NCBI GenBank assembly: GCA_910586845.1
Contig: CAJUJV010000009.1
Location: 9,572-72,571 of the forward strand
Source: an uncultured Hungatella sp.
Lineage (GTDB): Bacteria; Bacillota; Clostridia; Lachnospirales; Lachnospiraceae
DNA: 63,000 nt
Reading direction: 5' to 3'
The translations under genes were made by a program, and so were the position numbers. Shown piece by piece: positions 42,591 through 51,003 of this stretch. Position 1 is the stretch's first letter. Every line of letters starts with the position of its first letter. Under the pieces are notes generated by a model. It was not told the DNA's origin. It searched no databases and saw only the letters and a program-made list of their open reading frames with translations.

Positions 42591-44095
42591 ATGATCTTCC
42601 CCTCCGTATTTCCGCGAAAACAGCTGTCTTCCATCTCCCGGCCTTTCTCACCCAGCCACCTCGTGCGTTCCGCCGGGGAACCATGGACCTGGGGAACCGC
42701 TGCCTGAAATGTCACGGACTCCTTCTTTCTTCTCATGGACCCCCGGCCGCGGACAGACCCCTTCTGCCGCAGTTCTACCACGGTGTCCATGTCCCTGCCG
42801 ATCTGGCCGCCAAGCCCCTGGCTGCCGTCAAAGGAACAGACCAGATAGATCCCGTAATCCGGGCCGTATCTGCCCAAATCCGCCGCAGCTGCATACAGCC
42901 GTGGAAATTCTGTCTCCAGCCGGTCCGGCCCGGTTAAAACCAGAAAACAGGATGGCAGCAGCTTTCCCGTGTGTTTCATGTATTCTCCGGGAGAATCCGC
43001 CCCCGCACGTGCAAAAAGCTCCCTGCGGGACTCCAGCTCTCCGGTCAGCTGCTCCACTGCCCTTTGAGCGGTCTCCGGTTCGCCCCTGCCAGCTGCACAT
43101 ACCGTATGAGGAAACGCACCCATGACCCGAAGGTCACAGACATCTGTTTTATCCCCATCCTGTCCCCGGTCCGGCCCCATGTCCAACACATAGAGCCTGA
43201 TCTGTTCCGGCCCATAGTGAAAGCAGAGGGACGCTGCAACCGTCTGAAGAAATTCTGCTCCGCCAAAACATTCCCCGCCCCGGACCGCCAGGTTCCCGTC
43301 TCTCCGGAAATCATGAACCAGCCCGGGAAGGGAGCCGTCCGGCTGACCGTCCGCCACTCCCACCACGGCCCCAGGCCCCAGTTCCGGCGAGAGGATCCCG
43401 TTCCACCGGCCTTCCCGGCAGAAACGGTCGGAAAGGTCTGCCGCAGCCTCTCTCACGTCGGAAGGGATCAGCCACCCGCTCCCCTGTTCTTTCAGGGAGA
43501 ACAGCTCCACCTGATCCGGCAGAACCGCATCTCCTGTCTTTACATGAAAGATCACCTTCTCGTCTGCGCTGACCACACAGATCTTCTCTCCTGCTCTCAG
43601 GCAGATCCTGCCCGCCTTGACCACGTCGCCGTCGTGAAGTTCCTGATGCCTCACAAGCCGGTCATTGACCCAGGTCCCGTTGGTGCTGCCCAGGTCCTCC
43701 ACATACCACGCCCCTGCTTTCTTCACGAACCGGCAGTGGCGGCCGGAGACAAACCGGTCCAGCAGCTGGATCTGGCTGTCCCTGCCCCGGCCCACGGTGA
43801 CCGCCTCCGTCTCCTCCACATAGACAGACTCTCCTTCCGCTTTCTCCATCACATAGGCCGCCTGTCTTTTCTCATAATCAATCAGGACAATGTCTCCCGG
43901 GGAGAGAATTTCCTCATAAGCTTTTGTGCCGTTGATCTCCACAGGGGAGTCTGCCTGGCAGGACCAGGCTCCGGCTTCCGGGCGAAAGGAAACCTGGCCG
44001 ATTTTCACGGGTTCCGTTGCAGCTGACAGATCATAGTCTGTGATCCTGTCATTTTCCATGATCCGAAGAATAATATTCATGATCGCCTGCTCCAT
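42587..44095 (-). CDS. FHA-domain protein with EssC-like C-terminal region
   Basis: 502 residues. The N-terminal 80 residues look like a first, degenerate FHA-like or ubiquitin-like fold. A clear FHA domain follows (VTVGRGRDSQIQLLDRFVSG, RHCRF, GSTNGTWVND), which binds phosphothreonine. The C-terminal 300 residues (SDVREAAADLSDRFCREGRW, YGIYLVCSFDG, DTVVELRQKG) resemble the accessory ATPase domains of FtsK/EssC type VII secretion proteins but lack a Walker A motif. It lies between kinase and phosphatase genes and is probably the kinase's readout partner. Confidence 0.8.
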   Translation of the reverse strand: MEQAIMNIILRIMENDRITDYDLSAATEPVKIGQVSFRPEAGAWSCQADSPVEINGTKAYEEILSPGDIVLIDYEKRQAAYVMEKAEGESVYVEETEAVTVGRGRDSQIQLLDRFVSGRHCRFVKKAGAWYVEDLGSTNGTWVNDRLVRHQELHDGDVVKAGRICLRAGEKICVVSADEKVIFHVKTGDAVLPDQVELFSLKEQGSGWLIPSDVREAAADLSDRFCREGRWNGILSPELGPGAVVGVADGQPDGSLPGLVHDFRRDGNLAVRGGECFGGAEFLQTVAASLCFHYGPEQIRLYVLDMGPDRGQDGDKTDVCDLRVMGAFPHTVCAAGRGEPETAQRAVEQLTGELESRRELFARAGADSPGEYMKHTGKLLPSCFLVLTGPDRLETEFPRLYAAAADLGRYGPDYGIYLVCSFDGSQGLGGQIGRDMDTVVELRQKGSVRGRGSMRRKKESVTFQAAVPQVHGSPAERTRWLGEKGREMEDSCFRGNTEGKII

Positions 44096-44105
44096 CTCTT
44101 TTCCA

Positions 44106-45992
44106 TTATTGTGCTCTTAAGTCCGCCCGGGAATTTAATTCTGTCAGAGCATTCACCAGCCGCTCACAGTTCAGATACCGGTTGCCCAGAGACTTGTAGG
44201 CATCTACGTCATTTTCTCTGGTAACCCAGAAAATTTCCGGCCTTTTTTTCATCGTACCCCATACCATCTTATCCTTCCAGAATACCAGATCCAGACGGCG
44301 GTAAGGGATCTCGCCCGGTTTCTCTGTCCCCATCATCCCTTTGCCCGTGAGGAAGACCGTCCAGATAAATATGGTATCTCTTGTTATAAGAAGCCCTGCC
44401 CCTCCGGGTACATTCTTATCGATGCTGCAGTCCAGTACGGCCAGGACCTGTTCCGGGTTCACTTTCCCCTTTGCAATATTAAAAACTGCGTTGGCGCAGA
44501 TCTGAGGCGGAATATTCGGGGCAAAATAAGCGTTCCAGGAAGGATCCCGGTTTTTCCACATCAGGGGCAGTCTTATTCTCCAGAAGTCCAGCAGCCGCTG
44601 CTCAAGAGTCCCGTCATCCGGCTTCTGGGGTTCCTGTCCGGGATCTTTTCTGTCGGCTCTCCTGTCTCCCAGATTCTCTGATAAATACCGGTCAACCGCT
44701 TCCCTCGAACTCCTCAGGACCTCCTCCCCGGCCTTTTGCTCCTGTCCCCTTTTCGGTTCCGGGAACCCGCCGCTTTTCTGCTCCGATCCCTTTTTCAACT
44801 CCCGGACCAGCTGATTCTTCCGTTCTTCCATGATCTGCATCAGAATCCGTACAAGGGCCTCCCGTGCCTTCTTCATCTCTGTCCCCTCCTCCAGGACACC
44901 GATAAACAGCTTCCCCTGCTGCCGTTTTCCAAAAGGACCGGCTGTCTTCTCCCCGAAGTCCTCTGCCTGAGGCTGCTTTCCGGCCCCGAAGGGACCCAGG
45001 GTCCTCTCATCAAAATCCTCCGCCGCCATAATCCCCGGGTCCTCTTTTGCGCTCTCCCGGCTCCTGATTCCTCTCTCCCCCGAAGCTCTGACCTCTGTCA
45101 GGGCCTCTTTGAATTCCGCCGCCGTCCGGTATCTCTCCGACGGTTCAAAGGCGCAGGCTTTCAGGATCACCTCCGCCAGCTCTCTGCCAGCATTGCAGGG
45201 AGGCAAAAGAGGGGTTCCCGCCATCCGCTTTGCCAGGGCATTGGCCGGATCGTCAAAATCCACCGGCTGCGGAGCCGGAGGCAGAAACGGCAGACGGTTT
45301 CCGTTCATCAGCTGATACAATACCAATCCCAGAGAATAGATATCCACGGAGGCGCCATAAGGTTTTCCCAGATAGACTTCCGGAGCCATATACCCTTCAG
45401 TTCCCTGCCTTGTGGCGGACATGGTCTTTGTCAGGGAGCGGGCCACGCCGAAGTCTCCCAGCTTAAACCATCCGGCTTCGCTGACAAACAGATTGCCGGG
45501 TTTGATATCCCGGTGGATGATCTCTTTTTTCCGGCAGAATTCCAGGGCATCGCTGATCTCGATCCCCAGGCGGATCACCTCGTCCTCATCTAAGGGGTGC
45601 TTTCTGATATAATCCTGAAAAGACGTCAGCAGTTCCATCCGGATCTGGATATCCTGTCCTATGCCGTCGCCGTGGGGCTCCACATGGGTATCCTCAAAGG
45701 AGACGATACCCGGATGGCTTTTCAGTGCAGACATTACCTGGATCTCTCTGATCAGACTGGCCGCCATATTCCGAAAATACCCGGCCGCGGATTCCTCGTC
45801 GAGTCCCATATTGAGAACAGCCTTCCTGTCAGATTCCGACTGAGGGATCCGGATGATTTTCATGGCGGAAACGGCAGTGATACCGTAACTCTCCTTCTTC
45901 AGTTCAAAGACTTTCCCGAAACCGCCTTCCCCCAGGACCCTGGTGATCTCCCAGTCTCCAAATACCTTTGTACCCACATCGTACTGTATCAT
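44106..45992 (-). CDS. Cytosolic Ser/Thr protein kinase with YokE/PH-like tail
   Basis: 628 residues. The kinase domain spans about 1-300: VLGEGGFGKVFE, SAMKIIR, HRDIKPGN (160-167), DFGVAR (180-185) and MAPEVY. There is no membrane segment or PASTA domain, unlike PrkC. A linker carries two copies of EDF(D/G)E(R/K)T(L/A)GPFG at about 325-336 and 344-355. A charged region and a C-terminal domain of about 160 residues (VPGGAGLLITRDTIFIWTVF) follow; this may be PH-like. ATG 45992 begins the operon behind GAAAGGA and a good promoter at 46065-46093. Confidence 0.9.
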   Translation of the reverse strand: MIQYDVGTKVFGDWEITRVLGEGGFGKVFELKKESYGITAVSAMKIIRIPQSESDRKAVLNMGLDEESAAGYFRNMAASLIREIQVMSALKSHPGIVSFEDTHVEPHGDGIGQDIQIRMELLTSFQDYIRKHPLDEDEVIRLGIEISDALEFCRKKEIIHRDIKPGNLFVSEAGWFKLGDFGVARSLTKTMSATRQGTEGYMAPEVYLGKPYGASVDIYSLGLVLYQLMNGNRLPFLPPAPQPVDFDDPANALAKRMAGTPLLPPCNAGRELAEVILKACAFEPSERYRTAAEFKEALTEVRASGERGIRSRESAKEDPGIMAAEDFDERTLGPFGAGKQPQAEDFGEKTAGPFGKRQQGKLFIGVLEEGTEMKKAREALVRILMQIMEERKNQLVRELKKGSEQKSGGFPEPKRGQEQKAGEEVLRSSREAVDRYLSENLGDRRADRKDPGQEPQKPDDGTLEQRLLDFWRIRLPLMWKNRDPSWNAYFAPNIPPQICANAVFNIAKGKVNPEQVLAVLDCSIDKNVPGGAGLLITRDTIFIWTVFLTGKGMMGTEKPGEIPYRRLDLVFWKDKMVWGTMKKRPEIFWVTRENDVDAYKSLGNRYLNCERLVNALTELNSRADLRAQ

Positions 45993-46064
45993 TTTTCAAT
46001 CCTTTCTCTTTCCGTTCCGCCAGGGGCAAAATTCCTTCTGTCCCTTACATCAATGCATAACATG

Positions 46065-46093
46065 ATTATACGACCCCGGCCGCTCCTTTGCAA
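46065..46093 (-). promoter_or_regulatory. Promoter of the kinase-FHA-phosphatase operon
   Basis: On the minus strand TTGCAA (46093-46088), 17 nt, TATAAT (46070-46065), about 70 nt before the kinase start. Confidence 0.6.
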
Positions 46094-46255
46094 CGGCTTA
46101 CTTCCTTATGCTCTTTCGGGGCAGCGCCCGATACCGGTCTGCCTCAGAAGACTTCCGTGTAAAAAGATGATTTTTATCCCATACCATTGATTTTTTTCCA
46201 AAAATAAGCTAGGATATTAACCAGTTAATTTTTGAATAACGGGGGGAAAATTCCA

Positions 46256-47182
46256 ATGACAATCGTAGTTACCATGGTTAAACTGCTGTTTACTATGGCA
46301 GCAGGGTTTTATCTGAACAAAAAGAATATCCTGGATCAGGAGACCAGCAAAAAGTTATCTACAATGGTTGTAAATTTCACCGCGCCTCTTCTGATCATCA
46401 GTTCTGCCAGCCAGATGGCAGGAGACAGCCAGGGGGTGATCATCCTGATGCTGATTTCCGGCCTCTGCCTCTATTTCCTGTTTCCTCTGGTTTCCATACC
46501 TGTGGTCCGTCTTCTCCGTGTGCCTTCGGACTGCCGCGGAGTTTACCAGTGTATGATCATGTTTGCCAACACCGCGTTTATGGGATATCCTGTGGTCCAG
46601 GCTCTGTACGGAGAATCTTCTATTTTTTATACCACCATTTTCAATCTGGGCTATAATATCCTGTTCTACACCTACGCCGCTTTCCTTCTGGACAAAGACG
46701 GCGGACAGGCATCCCGGTTTGAACCCAGAAGACTGCTGAGCGCCGGTTTCCTGTCCGGTTTCCTGGCCGTGATCATTCCTTTTGCCGGCATTACCCTGCC
46801 GGATATCATACTGCAGCCCTGCAGCTTTATCGGCAGCATCACCACCCCCATGTCCATGCTGATCATCGGCAGCAATATGGCCAACTATCCCCTCCACGAC
46901 ATTTTCAGCGAGAAAAAGGTTTATGTCATGGCAGCTCTCCGGCTCCTGGTCATCCCTGTGCTGGCTGCCCTGTTTATGAGCTTCCTCACCGATGATCCTC
47001 TGCTGATCTGCATGACCTCCATGACCCTGGGCATGCCTGTAGGTTCCATGGTGGCCATGGCCAGCAGCAAATATGAAAAGCAGGGACGGATCGGGTCCAT
47101 CAGCGTGGTCATGACTACCATCTGCTCCATGGTCACCATCCCGATCCTGGCTACTATCTTTAAATTCTGGTTTGGAGTGTAG
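46256..47182 (+). CDS. AEC-family (auxin efflux carrier) permease
   Basis: 308 residues, about ten membrane segments in two five-helix repeats: VKLLFTMAAGFYLNKKNILD at the start, FANTAFMGYPVVQALYG in the middle and the conserved SMTLGMPVGSMVAMASSKY near the end. AEC proteins move organic acids such as malate or lactate. ATG 46256 follows GGGGGGA; the TTG at 46232 lacks a site. It ends 4 nt before the binding-protein gene, so the two may be co-transcribed although their functions differ. Confidence 0.9.
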   Translation: MTIVVTMVKLLFTMAAGFYLNKKNILDQETSKKLSTMVVNFTAPLLIISSASQMAGDSQGVIILMLISGLCLYFLFPLVSIPVVRLLRVPSDCRGVYQCMIMFANTAFMGYPVVQALYGESSIFYTTIFNLGYNILFYTYAAFLLDKDGGQASRFEPRRLLSAGFLSGFLAVIIPFAGITLPDIILQPCSFIGSITTPMSMLIIGSNMANYPLHDIFSEKKVYVMAALRLLVIPVLAALFMSFLTDDPLLICMTSMTLGMPVGSMVAMASSKYEKQGRIGSISVVMTTICSMVTIPILATIFKFWFGV

Positions 47183-47186
47183 TGAT

Positions 47187-48278
47187 ATGAGAATAAGACA
47201 TAATGGACCTTTCGTCAGGATATGTCCCGTCGCTGCCCTGATTCTGACAGCCGTTCTGAGTCTGGCCGGATGCGGCGCAAATTCCGGTACCGGCTCCGCA
47301 TCCGACCCCGGCATCGGCTCTGACAGCTCCGGCAGTTCCGGCTCTGACCGACTTTCCGACACGACAGCTTCCGGTCAGGAGAATGCGGATGCGGGCTACG
47401 AAGCCCCGTCCTCTCCCGGGACAGACGGCGCCGTAGTCTTTCAGGACTCTCTTGGCCGCCAGGTTACGGTCACAGACCCGGAGCGCACCGCCGCCATGAT
47501 CGGGAGCTTTGCCGATATCTGGTGTCTGGCAGGCGGTAAAGACAGCCTTGTAGCCGCGGCTCACGACACCTGGACTTATTTTGATCTCGGGCTGGATGAT
47601 TCGGTGATCGACATCGGCAATACGAAGGAACCTAATCTTGAACTGCTGGCTGCTGCGGACCCTGATTTTGTCATCGCCAGCAGCAACACAGACGCGGACG
47701 TCCGGATCCTGGACACCCTGGAATCCATGGGTATGAACGTGGCCTATTTCCAGGTCAGCAACTTCGAAGAATATCTTCACATGCTGGATATCTGTACTCA
47801 GATCACCGGCGAGCGTCAGCGTTATCACCAGTACGGGGAACTTCTCCGGGAACAGATCGACCGGTCCAAAGATGCCGCCGACGGTTCCTCTCCCACGGTG
47901 CTGTATGTCCGGGCTTCCGGTTCGAGCTGTAAAATAAAAAACAGCCGGGGAAGCGTCCTTGGAGAGATGCTCCGGGACCTGGGCTGCGTCAACATCGCGG
48001 ACAGCGAAACCAGCCTTCTGGAGGACCTGAATATGGAGGCCATACTGGCCGCTGATCCGCAGTATATTTTTGTTGTCCTCCAGGGTGCCGACAAAGAGGC
48101 TGTCACCGAAACTCTGGAAAAAAATCTTCTGTCTCATCCCGCATGGCAGAACCTGACTGCAGTACAGGAAGGCCGCTACCATATTCTGGATGACCGGCTG
48201 TACAACTTAAAACCCAACGCCCTCTGGGGACAGGCCTACGAAGACCTGGCCAGACTCCTGTATCCGGATTCTTTCTGA
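47187..48278 (+). CDS. ABC transporter binding lipoprotein (BtuF/FhuD-type)
   Basis: 363 residues. A lipoprotein signal with lipobox LAGC (Cys 29) is followed by a Gly/Ser/Asp-rich linker of about 50 residues and a two-lobed periplasmic-binding fold of cluster A-II type (VVFQDSLGRQVTVTDPERTA, EPNLELLAAADPDFVIAS, LEDLNMEAILAADPQYIFVV). Such proteins bind cobalamin, heme or iron-siderophores. No permease or ATPase gene is adjacent. It ends 3 nt from the convergent cobA, placing it in a tetrapyrrole neighbourhood that favours cobalamin or heme. Confidence 0.85.
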   Translation: MRIRHNGPFVRICPVAALILTAVLSLAGCGANSGTGSASDPGIGSDSSGSSGSDRLSDTTASGQENADAGYEAPSSPGTDGAVVFQDSLGRQVTVTDPERTAAMIGSFADIWCLAGGKDSLVAAAHDTWTYFDLGLDDSVIDIGNTKEPNLELLAAADPDFVIASSNTDADVRILDTLESMGMNVAYFQVSNFEEYLHMLDICTQITGERQRYHQYGELLREQIDRSKDAADGSSPTVLYVRASGSSCKIKNSRGSVLGEMLRDLGCVNIADSETSLLEDLNMEAILAADPQYIFVVLQGADKEAVTETLEKNLLSHPAWQNLTAVQEGRYHILDDRLYNLKPNALWGQAYEDLARLLYPDSF

Positions 48279-48281
48279 CGG

Positions 48282-49025
48282 CTACAGGAGACCTCCCAGT
48301 TCCAGGGCCGTTACCGCTCCCACGACAATGACGGCAGGTGGCTTCACCTGCTTTTTTTCTGTCTCCTCCACAATGGTCCTCAGAGTTGCCCTTACGGTCA
48401 CAGGGCTGGGAGCATTGCCGCCGGAGACCACAGCCGCCGGGGTCTCCTCATCCATCCCCGCCGCCAGCAATCTGCCTGCGATCCTGTCCAGCTGACCGAG
48501 ACCCATAAGAAATACCAGGGTTCCCTTAAGCTTTGCCAGGATATCCATATCCTCCGGCAGTCCATCCTCTGTGTCTGCCGTGTGAGCCGTGATAATGTGG
48601 ACGCTCCGGCTCAGCCCCCGGTAAGTCACGGGGATTCCGGCCATGGCAGGGATGGCGATGGCAGAAGAGATTCCCGGAACCTCCTCGCAGGCGATGCCGG
48701 CTTCCATGAGAGCCTTCATCTCCTCGCCGCCCCGGCCGAATACAAAAGGATCTCCGCCTTTCAGCCGGACTACCGTCTTTCCCTCCCCGGCTTTCCGGAT
48801 CAGGAGACTGCAGAGCTCCGGCTGAGACAGGGAATGCTTCCCGCAGCGTTTTCCTCCATAGATCTTCTCCGCCGTGTCCGGAACCTGTTCCAGAAGCTTT
48901 TCATCGATCAGATCGTCATAGACCAGAACCTGGCACTGCCTCAGCAGCTCCAGGCCTCTGACCGTAATCAGCTCTCCCTTTCCGCACCCTGCGCCTACCA
49001 GATATACCTTTCCCCGTCCGCTCAT
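48282..49025 (-). CDS. cobA: Uroporphyrinogen-III C-methyltransferase
   Basis: 247 residues. It contains VYLVGAGCGKGELITVRGL (the usual GAGPGD reads GAGCGK), VYDDLIDEKLL, VRLKGGDPFVFGRGGEE and VPGISSAIAIPAMAGIPVTYRG. It makes precorrin-2 from uroporphyrinogen III with two SAM. ATG 49025 overlaps the precorrin-2 dehydrogenase stop by 4 nt. With that gene it yields sirohydrochlorin for siroheme or cobalamin; no other cob/cbi genes are here. Confidence 0.95.
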   Translation of the reverse strand: MSGRGKVYLVGAGCGKGELITVRGLELLRQCQVLVYDDLIDEKLLEQVPDTAEKIYGGKRCGKHSLSQPELCSLLIRKAGEGKTVVRLKGGDPFVFGRGGEEMKALMEAGIACEEVPGISSAIAIPAMAGIPVTYRGLSRSVHIITAHTADTEDGLPEDMDILAKLKGTLVFLMGLGQLDRIAGRLLAAGMDEETPAAVVSGGNAPSPVTVRATLRTIVEETEKKQVKPPAVIVVGAVTALELGGLL

Positions 49026-49645
49026 AACCGGTTTTCTGACTCCTTCCTCATGATCTGACCGAACTCTTCTTCCGTAAGCCCCCGTCCTTTCTCCAGACAG
49101 GTCTCAAAAAGTCTGGAAAAAAGTGCGGACCTGCGCCTTTCTTCTCCTATGGCCGACTTGATCTCCGGTCGTCTGGCCTCCAAAAACTCCAGTATCTGAT
49201 CAAAATTTTCAGGCAGACTCTCTTCCAGCAGCTTTCTCACATGAACCGCCCCTGCAGGACTGGCTCCCTCTGTGGAGATTCCCACAGACAGCTTTCCCCT
49301 TTTTACGAGGGAGGGAAAGATAAAGGAACATGCCTGCCGGTCATCCACCACATTCACCAGAAGCCCTCTTTCTCTGCACAGCCGTGAGATCCTGTGGTTC
49401 ATTTCCCGGTCGTCTGTGGCGGCAATGACGAAGTACTTCCCCTCCAGCATGTATTCCTGAAAAGGTTCTCTCAGAACCGTCACGCCTTCTGTCTGGAGAA
49501 TCTCTTCCCTCACTTCCGCCGCAGCCACGGTCAGCCTGGGACCGTAGGGAACCAGCTTCTCGATCTTGCGCAGCGCCACGGTCCCCCCTCCTGCCACCAG
49601 GCCCTCCTTACCGGACAGATCCACAAAAAAAGGAAAATAACTCAT
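49022..49645 (-). CDS. Precorrin-2 dehydrogenase/ferrochelatase (SirC/Met8-like)
   Basis: 207 residues. YFPFFVDLSGKEGLVAGGGT with VALRKIEKL is the NAD-binding start, followed by VIAATDDREMN, NVVDDRQACSFIFPS and GISTEGASPAGAVHVRK, matching the CysG N-terminal half. It oxidises precorrin-2 to sirohydrochlorin and may insert iron. ATG 49645 lies 2 nt after the upstream dehydrogenase stop, so it probably shares its transcript. It is coupled to cobA. Confidence 0.93.
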   Translation of the reverse strand: MSYFPFFVDLSGKEGLVAGGGTVALRKIEKLVPYGPRLTVAAAEVREEILQTEGVTVLREPFQEYMLEGKYFVIAATDDREMNHRISRLCRERGLLVNVVDDRQACSFIFPSLVKRGKLSVGISTEGASPAGAVHVRKLLEESLPENFDQILEFLEARRPEIKSAIGEERRRSALFSRLFETCLEKGRGLTEEEFGQIMRKESENRL

Positions 49646-49647
49646 GG

Positions 49648-50586
49648 CTATATTACATTCTGAGGCTGGCCGTCAAGCCATTTTCTGATATTTTCACAGA
49701 CGATCACCGCCCGTTTTTCAAAAGCCTGATGGGAGGCAAATGCCACATGAGGTGTGGCGATCAGGTTTGGGGCGTTAAACAGCACATGATCGGAAGGTAC
49801 CGGCTCCATCTCAAACACATCTACGGCCGCTCCCGCGATGTCTCCCTCTTTCAGAGCCTCTGCCAGGGCCTGGCTGTCTACCACAGGACCTCTGGCCGTG
49901 TTGATGAGAACGGCTGTCTTCTTCATCTTCTTCAGCTGCTCTCTGCCGATCAGTCCTCTGGTGGCCTCGTTTAACGGCACATGGAGAGACACGATGTCAC
50001 AGGTTTCCAGAAGCTGGTCCAGAGACACAAATCTGACCCCTTCTATATCTTTTTTCGTCCTGTTGTACACATATACCTGGCAGCCAAAAGCCTGGGCGAT
50101 ACGGATGACTCTTCTCCCGATGGCCCCTGCTCCCACGACGCCGAATGCCTTTCCCTCCAGTTCATATCCCACCAGACCTGCTTTCGTCCCTTCGTTTCTG
50201 ACGGCCCTGTCGCAGGGAATGATGTTTCTGGCCAGACTGACCGCAAAACCGAATACCAGATCTGCCACTGCCACGGTGGAATAGCCGGCGCAGTTGCACA
50301 CCGTGATTCCTCTCTCCCTGCAGTACTCCATATCCACGTGATCGACTCCGGTAAATGCCACGCAGATCATCTTAAGATCCGGACACTGGGAGATCACTTC
50401 TCTGCCGTACTTAAAATTGGACAGCACCACACAGTCTGCATCCCGGCTTCTCTCGATGAGGCCCGGGACATCCTCGATCCTGGTGTCATAGAATACGGTC
50501 TCCACCCTGTCTCCCAGCTCCTTCTGAACCATATCCTTCAGTTGATCCTGGCTGATCCCCAGCGGCTCTAAAAATGTTACTTTCAT
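49648..50586 (-). CDS. D-isomer 2-hydroxyacid dehydrogenase
   Basis: 312 residues. The NAD fold is VGAGAIGRRVIRIAQAFG. Catalytic residues are the Arg in NTARGPVVDS, the Glu in FEMEP and the His in ATPHVAFAS. The substrate domain has VVLSNFKYGREVI. It may reduce hydroxypyruvate, pyruvate or a branched 2-oxoacid, which cannot be told apart here. ATG 50586 follows GAGGAG; an upstream start would add a basic leader. It precedes the siroheme genes on the same strand. Confidence 0.9.
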   Translation of the reverse strand: MKVTFLEPLGISQDQLKDMVQKELGDRVETVFYDTRIEDVPGLIERSRDADCVVLSNFKYGREVISQCPDLKMICVAFTGVDHVDMEYCRERGITVCNCAGYSTVAVADLVFGFAVSLARNIIPCDRAVRNEGTKAGLVGYELEGKAFGVVGAGAIGRRVIRIAQAFGCQVYVYNRTKKDIEGVRFVSLDQLLETCDIVSLHVPLNEATRGLIGREQLKKMKKTAVLINTARGPVVDSQALAEALKEGDIAGAAVDVFEMEPVPSDHVLFNAPNLIATPHVAFASHQAFEKRAVIVCENIRKWLDGQPQNVI

Positions 50587-50610
50587 ATATCTGTTCTCCT
50601 CTCTTCTCAT

Positions 50611-50640
50611 AAAAACGGCGGCCTCCATGCCGCCGTTTTT
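50611..50640. terminator. spoVG terminator
   Basis: A perfect ACGGCGGC/GCCGCCGT stem over CTCCAT (50615-50636), flanked by AAAAA on one side and TTTTT on the other. It is effective in both directions and lies right after the spoVG stop. Confidence 0.85.
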
Positions 50641-50655
50641 ACTGTCTTTCTGTTA

Positions 50656-50931
50656 TTACGATGCCGCTTCGCTCTCCAGCGTGGTAGTCTCGTACTTATC
50701 CAGGATCATCCTCTGGATCATATCCCGTGTCTCCGAATTGATCGGGTGCGCGATATCCCGATATTCCCCGTCTGCTGCCTTGCGGCTGGGCATGGCGATA
50801 AACAACCCTTTTTCTCCCTCGATCACTTTGATGTCATGAATCACGAATTCATTATCCAGGGTGATCGAAACGATAGCTCTCATTTTTCCCTCTTTCTCAA
50901 TTTTTCTTACTCTTACATCTGTAATTTGCAT
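50656..50931 (-). CDS. spoVG: Septation/sporulation regulator SpoVG
   Basis: 91 residues starting MQITDVRVRKIEKEGKM, with IHDIKVIEGEKGLFIAMPSR and RDIAHPIN, essentially the SpoVG consensus. It is a small nucleic-acid-binding protein affecting division, sporulation and surface genes. The start ATG 50931 follows AGGGGAT. It lies downstream of glgD with only 72 nt between and may be read through from it. Confidence 0.97.
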   Translation of the reverse strand: MQITDVRVRKIEKEGKMRAIVSITLDNEFVIHDIKVIEGEKGLFIAMPSRKAADGEYRDIAHPINSETRDMIQRMILDKYETTTLESEAAS

Positions 50932-50952
50932 CTTTATCCCCTCTCTGTTGCT

Positions 50953-51000
50953 CCCCTGGCCCCCGCCAGAGGTGTTGCCTTTGTTGCCTTTTGTTGCCTT
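50953..51000 (-). repeat. Stem-loop and triple short repeat ahead of spoVG
   Basis: Three copies of GTTGCCT(TT) at 50974-51000 are followed by CCCCTGGC/GCCAGAGG (50953-50972) closing a 4-nt loop. On the spoVG strand this gives AGGCAAC repeats and a hairpin directly before the ribosome site. It could tune read-through from glgD. Confidence 0.45.
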
Positions 51001-51003
51001 GTG

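Noticed and set aside
42587..45992. Type VII secretion locus
   Set aside because: The FHA protein resembles part of EssC, but there is no Walker A motif, no WXG100 protein, no EsaA/EssB and no substrates nearby.
50974..51000. CRISPR-like array from triple GTTGCCT repeat
   Set aside because: The repeats are 9-10 bp and contiguous, with no spacers. No cas genes or spacer-separated repeats occur anywhere in the window.
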